DNA of 64,000 bases, taken from assembly GCF_024612015.1 (NCBI RefSeq), contig NZ_CP102512.1, forward strand, positions 6,014,001 to 6,078,000, given 5' to 3'. Below the pieces are notes generated by a model, which was not told the DNA's origin, did not search any database, and saw only the letters and a program-made list of their open reading frames with translations. The translations under genes and the position numbers were made by a program. This DNA is from Streptomyces sp. CA-210063. Lineage in GTDB: Bacteria; Actinomycetota; Actinomycetes; Streptomycetales; Streptomycetaceae. This document shows, one piece after another, positions 61,596-64,000 of this stretch; within the stretch, counting starts at the first letter, position 1; each line of letters opens with the position of its first letter.

Positions 61596-62099
61596 GTGCA
61601 GTCTCGTCATGTCCGGGCCATCGCGGTATTCGGTATCGCCGTGTTCGCGCTCACCGGAGCGCGCGGCTCCAGCGGCGGAGGCTGCTCCGGCGGCTCCTCC
61701 TCGTCCAGCTCCTCCAGCTCCAGCGGCGGCAGCGACAGCGGCAGTACGACCACCACGGGTGGGAGCACCACCACGGGGACGGGCGGGACGTCCAGCTCCA
61801 AGGGTGCCGCCAGGGATCTGAAGATCGAGAGCTGTGAGTACGACAACGGCCTCGTCGCGCGTGTCCGCGCCACCAACCGCAGCTCGGCCAGCACGTACAC
61901 CTACAGGTTCGAGGTCGAGTTCACGGACACCGACGGCAAGAGCGTCGCCACCACCGAGGGCGGCGTCATCCGGTCCGTGCCCGCCGGTTCCTCCGAGGTC
62001 CTCAACGTCAAGGTGATCGAGGGCTCGGTGGACGACAGCGCCTTCGCGGCGCGTGGCGGCACCTGCAAGCTGACCGACCTGTCGCGTACCGCCGAGTGA
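61596..62099 (+). CDS. Exported Ser/Gly-rich protein, paralogue 1
   Basis: A 167-residue protein. A signal-like segment (RAIAVFGIAVFALTGARG) is followed by about 45 residues of Ser/Gly/Thr repeats with a single Cys (GGGCSGG), then a compact beta domain (CEYDNGLVARVRATNRSSAS, YRFEVEFTDTDGKS, and VIEGSVDD). This is the FxxEVxN-type fold of secreted interaction domains, with two cysteines that may pair. GTG at 61596 has ACGGGGG upstream. The following gene encodes the same layout and is co-transcribed. Function unknown; cell-surface attachment through the Cys is possible. Confidence 0.7.
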   Translation: MQSRHVRAIAVFGIAVFALTGARGSSGGGCSGGSSSSSSSSSSGGSDSGSTTTTGGSTTTGTGGTSSSKGAARDLKIESCEYDNGLVARVRATNRSSASTYTYRFEVEFTDTDGKSVATTEGGVIRSVPAGSSEVLNVKVIEGSVDDSAFAARGGTCKLTDLSRTAE

Positions 62100-62110
62100 A
62101 GGGGCCGCTC

Positions 62111-62692
62111 ATGCACGGGCAAACACGGGCGCGCGGACTGAAGTTCGCGTCGATGGCGGTGATCGTCGTGCTCACGCTGACCGGGTTCTCGACGGGACGC
62201 GGTTCCAGCGGCGGCAGCAGTTCCAGCTCCAGCGGCGGCAGCAGCGACGGTGGCGGCGGGGGCGGTTGCAGCTCGTCCTCCCAGGACCACGACACGTCCT
62301 CCTCGTCCTCGGGCGGGAGTACGTCCGGCAAGAGCTACGACTATGACGACAACGACGACGATTACGACGACTCCTACGGCGACTCGTCCACCGAGGACAC
62401 CGGCTCGGGTGAAGAGCAACTGGAGCCGGCGACCGTGCGGTTGGTGAAGTGCGCGACCGTGAAGGAGCCGTACGCGACCGTCGAGGTGACCAACCCGAAC
62501 CTGAGTGACGCCGCGTTCTGGGTCGCCGTCTCGTTCAAGGACAAGAACGGCACCACGATCAAGGACGAGACGTGGAAGATCGACGTGCCTGCCGATGACA
62601 AGGTGACGGTCGACATCGAGATGGCGAGGAAGAGCATGGCGTCGTCGCTCGACCACTGTGTGGCGGAACCGGAGGCCGAGCCGACCAGCTGA
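62111..62692 (+). CDS. Exported Ser/Gly/Asp-rich protein, paralogue 2
   Basis: A 193-residue protein with the plan of its neighbour: signal segment (FASMAVIVVLTLTGFSTGRG), a Ser/Gly-rich linker with Cys, here extended by an Asp/Tyr-rich run (YDYDDNDDDYDDSYGD), then the same beta domain (CATVKEPYATVEVTNPNLSD, VAVSFKDKNGT) ending with a second Cys. ATG at 62111 with AAGGGG six bases upstream; a GTG at 62096 overlaps the previous stop and is a less likely start. The acidic run could bind calcium. Function unknown. Confidence 0.7.
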   Translation: MHGQTRARGLKFASMAVIVVLTLTGFSTGRGSSGGSSSSSSGGSSDGGGGGGCSSSSQDHDTSSSSSGGSTSGKSYDYDDNDDDYDDSYGDSSTEDTGSGEEQLEPATVRLVKCATVKEPYATVEVTNPNLSDAAFWVAVSFKDKNGTTIKDETWKIDVPADDKVTVDIEMARKSMASSLDHCVAEPEAEPTS

Positions 62693-62711
62693 CCTTCGGC
62701 GAGGTCTCACT

Positions 62712-63491
62712 TCACCGCACCCGGAATCCCCCCGGCCTGCGCCCCGCGAACAGCTCCGCCTGCCGTTTTCCCGGCAGGTTGCCCAGCGACACGAGGTGTG
62801 GGGCGTACGCGAGAGCGTGCGCCCTGGCCGCTTCCTGGGCCGCCCAGCAGGCCCGGACCGTGCCCTGGACCGCCTCCGGCGGATACCCGGCGATCACCTC
62901 GGCGCACCGTACGGCCGCGGTGACGGCCTCGCCGGGGTCCGTCACCTCCGAGACCAGGCCCACCTCGTACGCTCGTCGCGCCGACATCCGCTCGGCGGTG
63001 CCCATCAGCGCCATCCGCGCGGCCTCCCCGTACGGCATCCGCTGGGCCATGAGGACGGACTCGAAGGCGCTGACCATGCCGTAGGTGGTGTGGGGGTCGA
63101 AGAAGGTGGCGGAGGGGTCGGCGACGAGGAAGTCCGACTCGCCGAGGAGGTAGAAGGCGCCGCCGCAGGCCATGCCGTTCACGGCCGCGATCACCGGTTT
63201 CCAGAGGTCGTTCGACTTGGGGCCGATCCTGAGGAGGGGGTCCTCGATCGTGTACGGGGAGCTCGGCTGCGGTACGGCGGTCGCCGCGTCCCGGTCCAGG
63301 CCCGTGCAGAAGGCGCGGTCCCCGGCGCCGGTCACGACGACGGCCCGTACGGAGTCGTCGAACCTCAACTCCCGCCAGAACGAGCTGAGTGTCGCCGCCG
63401 TGGGCAGGTCGAGCGCGTTCAGTTTCTCCGGGCGGTCCAGGGTCAGGAGCGCTACGCCTGTGTCCTTGTCCGTCGTGGTGCGCAGGGTCAC
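62712..63491 (-). CDS. Enoyl-CoA hydratase/isomerase
   Basis: A 259-residue crotonase-fold protein. FCTGLDRDAATAVPQ is the first oxyanion segment with an insertion, and AVNGMACGGAFYLLGESDFL the second. The family's first catalytic Glu position is not preserved in an obvious way (the motif is CGGAFYL), so hydrolase, isomerase or decarboxylase chemistry is possible. GTG start overlaps the DUF35 stop as GTGA, so the two are translationally coupled. The gene may serve the same acyl-CoA pathway, but the promoter is outside the window. Confidence 0.88.
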   Translation of the reverse strand: MTLRTTTDKDTGVALLTLDRPEKLNALDLPTAATLSSFWRELRFDDSVRAVVVTGAGDRAFCTGLDRDAATAVPQPSSPYTIEDPLLRIGPKSNDLWKPVIAAVNGMACGGAFYLLGESDFLVADPSATFFDPHTTYGMVSAFESVLMAQRMPYGEAARMALMGTAERMSARRAYEVGLVSEVTDPGEAVTAAVRCAEVIAGYPPEAVQGTVRACWAAQEAARAHALAYAPHLVSLGNLPGKRQAELFAGRRPGGFRVR

Positions 63492-63904
63492 GGTCGCTCC
63501 AGTACCCACTGGGGCAGGCCGGTGGACGTGAACACCACCTGCACCCGCGCCCCGATCCGGATCCGCTCCACCGGTACCGAGTCCAGCCGGGCGTCCGGCT
63601 CGCTCACCAGGTTGCCGACGAGGCGGATGCGCGGGGCGTCGGCCAGTTCGACGAGGACGACGTTGTACGGGGCCTGCTCGGCGTAGTCGGGGAGGAGGGG
63701 CGGGTGGGGGAGGACGTACGACCAGACGCGGCCCCGGCCGGAGACCCGGCGCCACTCGGTCGCGAACGAGCGGCAGTGGGGGCAGCAGGGGCGGGGCGGG
63801 AAGCGGAGTTCGCCGCAGTCGGCGCAGGCCTGGACGCGTAGTTCGCCTCGGGCGGCGTACTCCCAGAAGGGGGCGCCGTCCACATCCACGACGGGGGTCA
63901 GCAT
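63488..63904 (-). CDS. DUF35 OB-fold, zinc-ribbon acyl-CoA-associated protein
   Basis: A 138-residue protein with the zinc ribbon ACADCGELRFPPRPCCPHC (two CxxC pairs, residues about 26-44) and an OB-fold part (GRVWSYVLPHPPLLP, NVVLVELADAPRIRLVG). Like the gene at 42414 it would partner a thiolase-fold protein; none is adjacent inside the window, so its partner may lie beyond 64000 or be the Ltp-type protein at 47686. ATG at 63904 is preceded by nonamer repeats that include GAAGGAG. Confidence 0.88.
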   Translation of the reverse strand: MLTPVVDVDGAPFWEYAARGELRVQACADCGELRFPPRPCCPHCRSFATEWRRVSGRGRVWSYVLPHPPLLPDYAEQAPYNVVLVELADAPRIRLVGNLVSEPDARLDSVPVERIRIGARVQVVFTSTGLPQWVLERP

Positions 63905-63905
63905 G

Positions 63906-63959
63906 CCCTCAACTCCTTCGACTCCCTCAACTCCCTCGACTCCTTCAACTGCCTCAACT
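63906..63959. repeat. Six tandem nonamers with ribosome-binding-site-like cores
   Basis: On the minus strand each unit reads AGTYGARGG-like, so GGAG or AAGG recurs every nine bases immediately upstream of the DUF35 ATG. The unit adjacent to the start, GAAGGAG, has suitable spacing; the others offer spare sites at 9-bp steps. Confidence 0.75.
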
Positions 63960-63961
63960 CC

Positions 63962-64000
63962 TCAGTAGCAGGGCTGATGTCGGTACTCCCTCGCCCGCCG
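63962..64000 (-). CDS. Possible 3' end of a gene running off the window
   Basis: In the minus frame before a TGA at 63962-63964 the last residues read RRAREYRHQPCY. They are too short to assign to a family, but the open frame at the edge and the following repeats fit the tail of an upstream gene in the DUF35 operon. Confidence 0.25.
   Translation of the reverse strand, partial: RRAREYRHQPCY

Overview
The window is chromosomal DNA from a high-GC actinomycete, almost certainly Streptomyces. Coding frames have G or C at nearly every third position. Start codons are often GTG. The gene types are streptomycete: a SpoIIAB-like anti-sigma ATPase, AfsR-like STAND proteins, F420-type flavin enzymes, a PQQ-propeller Ser/Thr kinase and a CPBP membrane protease. 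The intergenic inverted-repeat elements are also of a streptomycete kind. I saw no rRNA, tRNA, CRISPR array, phage block or replication origin.

Layout. 1-4383: end of purU, an ECF sigma/anti-sigma pair, a STAS protein and an EF-hand protein. 4416-17287: acyl-CoA ligase, a decayed TnpB, amidohydrolase, two acyl-CoA dehydrogenases, an anti-sigma ATPase, then a divergent cyclase-family hydrolase / SDR locus followed by another acyl-CoA dehydrogenase and a zinc alcohol dehydrogenase. 17723-23135: CPBP protease, methyltransferase, small ORFs, a GlxA/AraC-type regulator divergent from an MFS transporter, and a membrane protein. 23282-28455: a TIR-STAND-TPR gene with a coupled small partner, facing a second STAND-TPR gene. 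28708-32760: flavin reductase, enoyl-CoA hydratase and ADP-forming acyl-CoA synthetase. 33114-41851: a proline-rich membrane protein, a flavin monooxygenase, a DUF234-type ATPase, a trypco2-like protein and a trypsin-NACHT protein. 41934-51632: DoxX, DUF35, GNAT, methyltransferase, DUF3500, two FMN-split-barrel proteins, an SCP-x/Ltp-type thiolase-fold enzyme, an acyl-CoA dehydrogenase, a Ddn-like protein and a TetR regulator. 52044-62692: VOC protein, Ser/Thr kinase, a GG-leader peptide, a secreted lipase pair, a fused two-component system and two exported Ser/Gly-rich paralogues. 62712-64000: enoyl-CoA hydratase and a second DUF35 protein.

The strongest system-level signal is a shared operator. 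A 13-bp palindrome, TGACG-N3-CGTCA, occurs about ten times, and the good matches lie just upstream of acyl-CoA catabolic genes: near 5931, 7697, 13828, 13870, 29484, 32829, 32862, 41887, 48897 and 48971. This welds ligases, heteromeric-type dehydrogenases, hydratases, SDR, an aldolase-like Ltp protein, DUF35 partners, DoxX and a flavin reductase, spread over more than 40 kb, into one probable regulon. The enzyme set resembles beta-oxidation plus retro-aldol cleavage of a branched or cyclic (steroid- or terpenoid-like) acyl-CoA. The substrate is not shown by the sequence. The TetR gene at 50985-51632 is the best candidate regulator inside the window.

Two NLR-like, probable conflict-system loci lie between the catabolic operons: TIR-STAND-TPR at 23282-26274, and trypco2 plus trypsin-NACHT at 38224-41851. 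The latter is preceded by a DUF234 ATPase whose promoter carries a perfect 20-bp palindrome over the ribosome-binding site.
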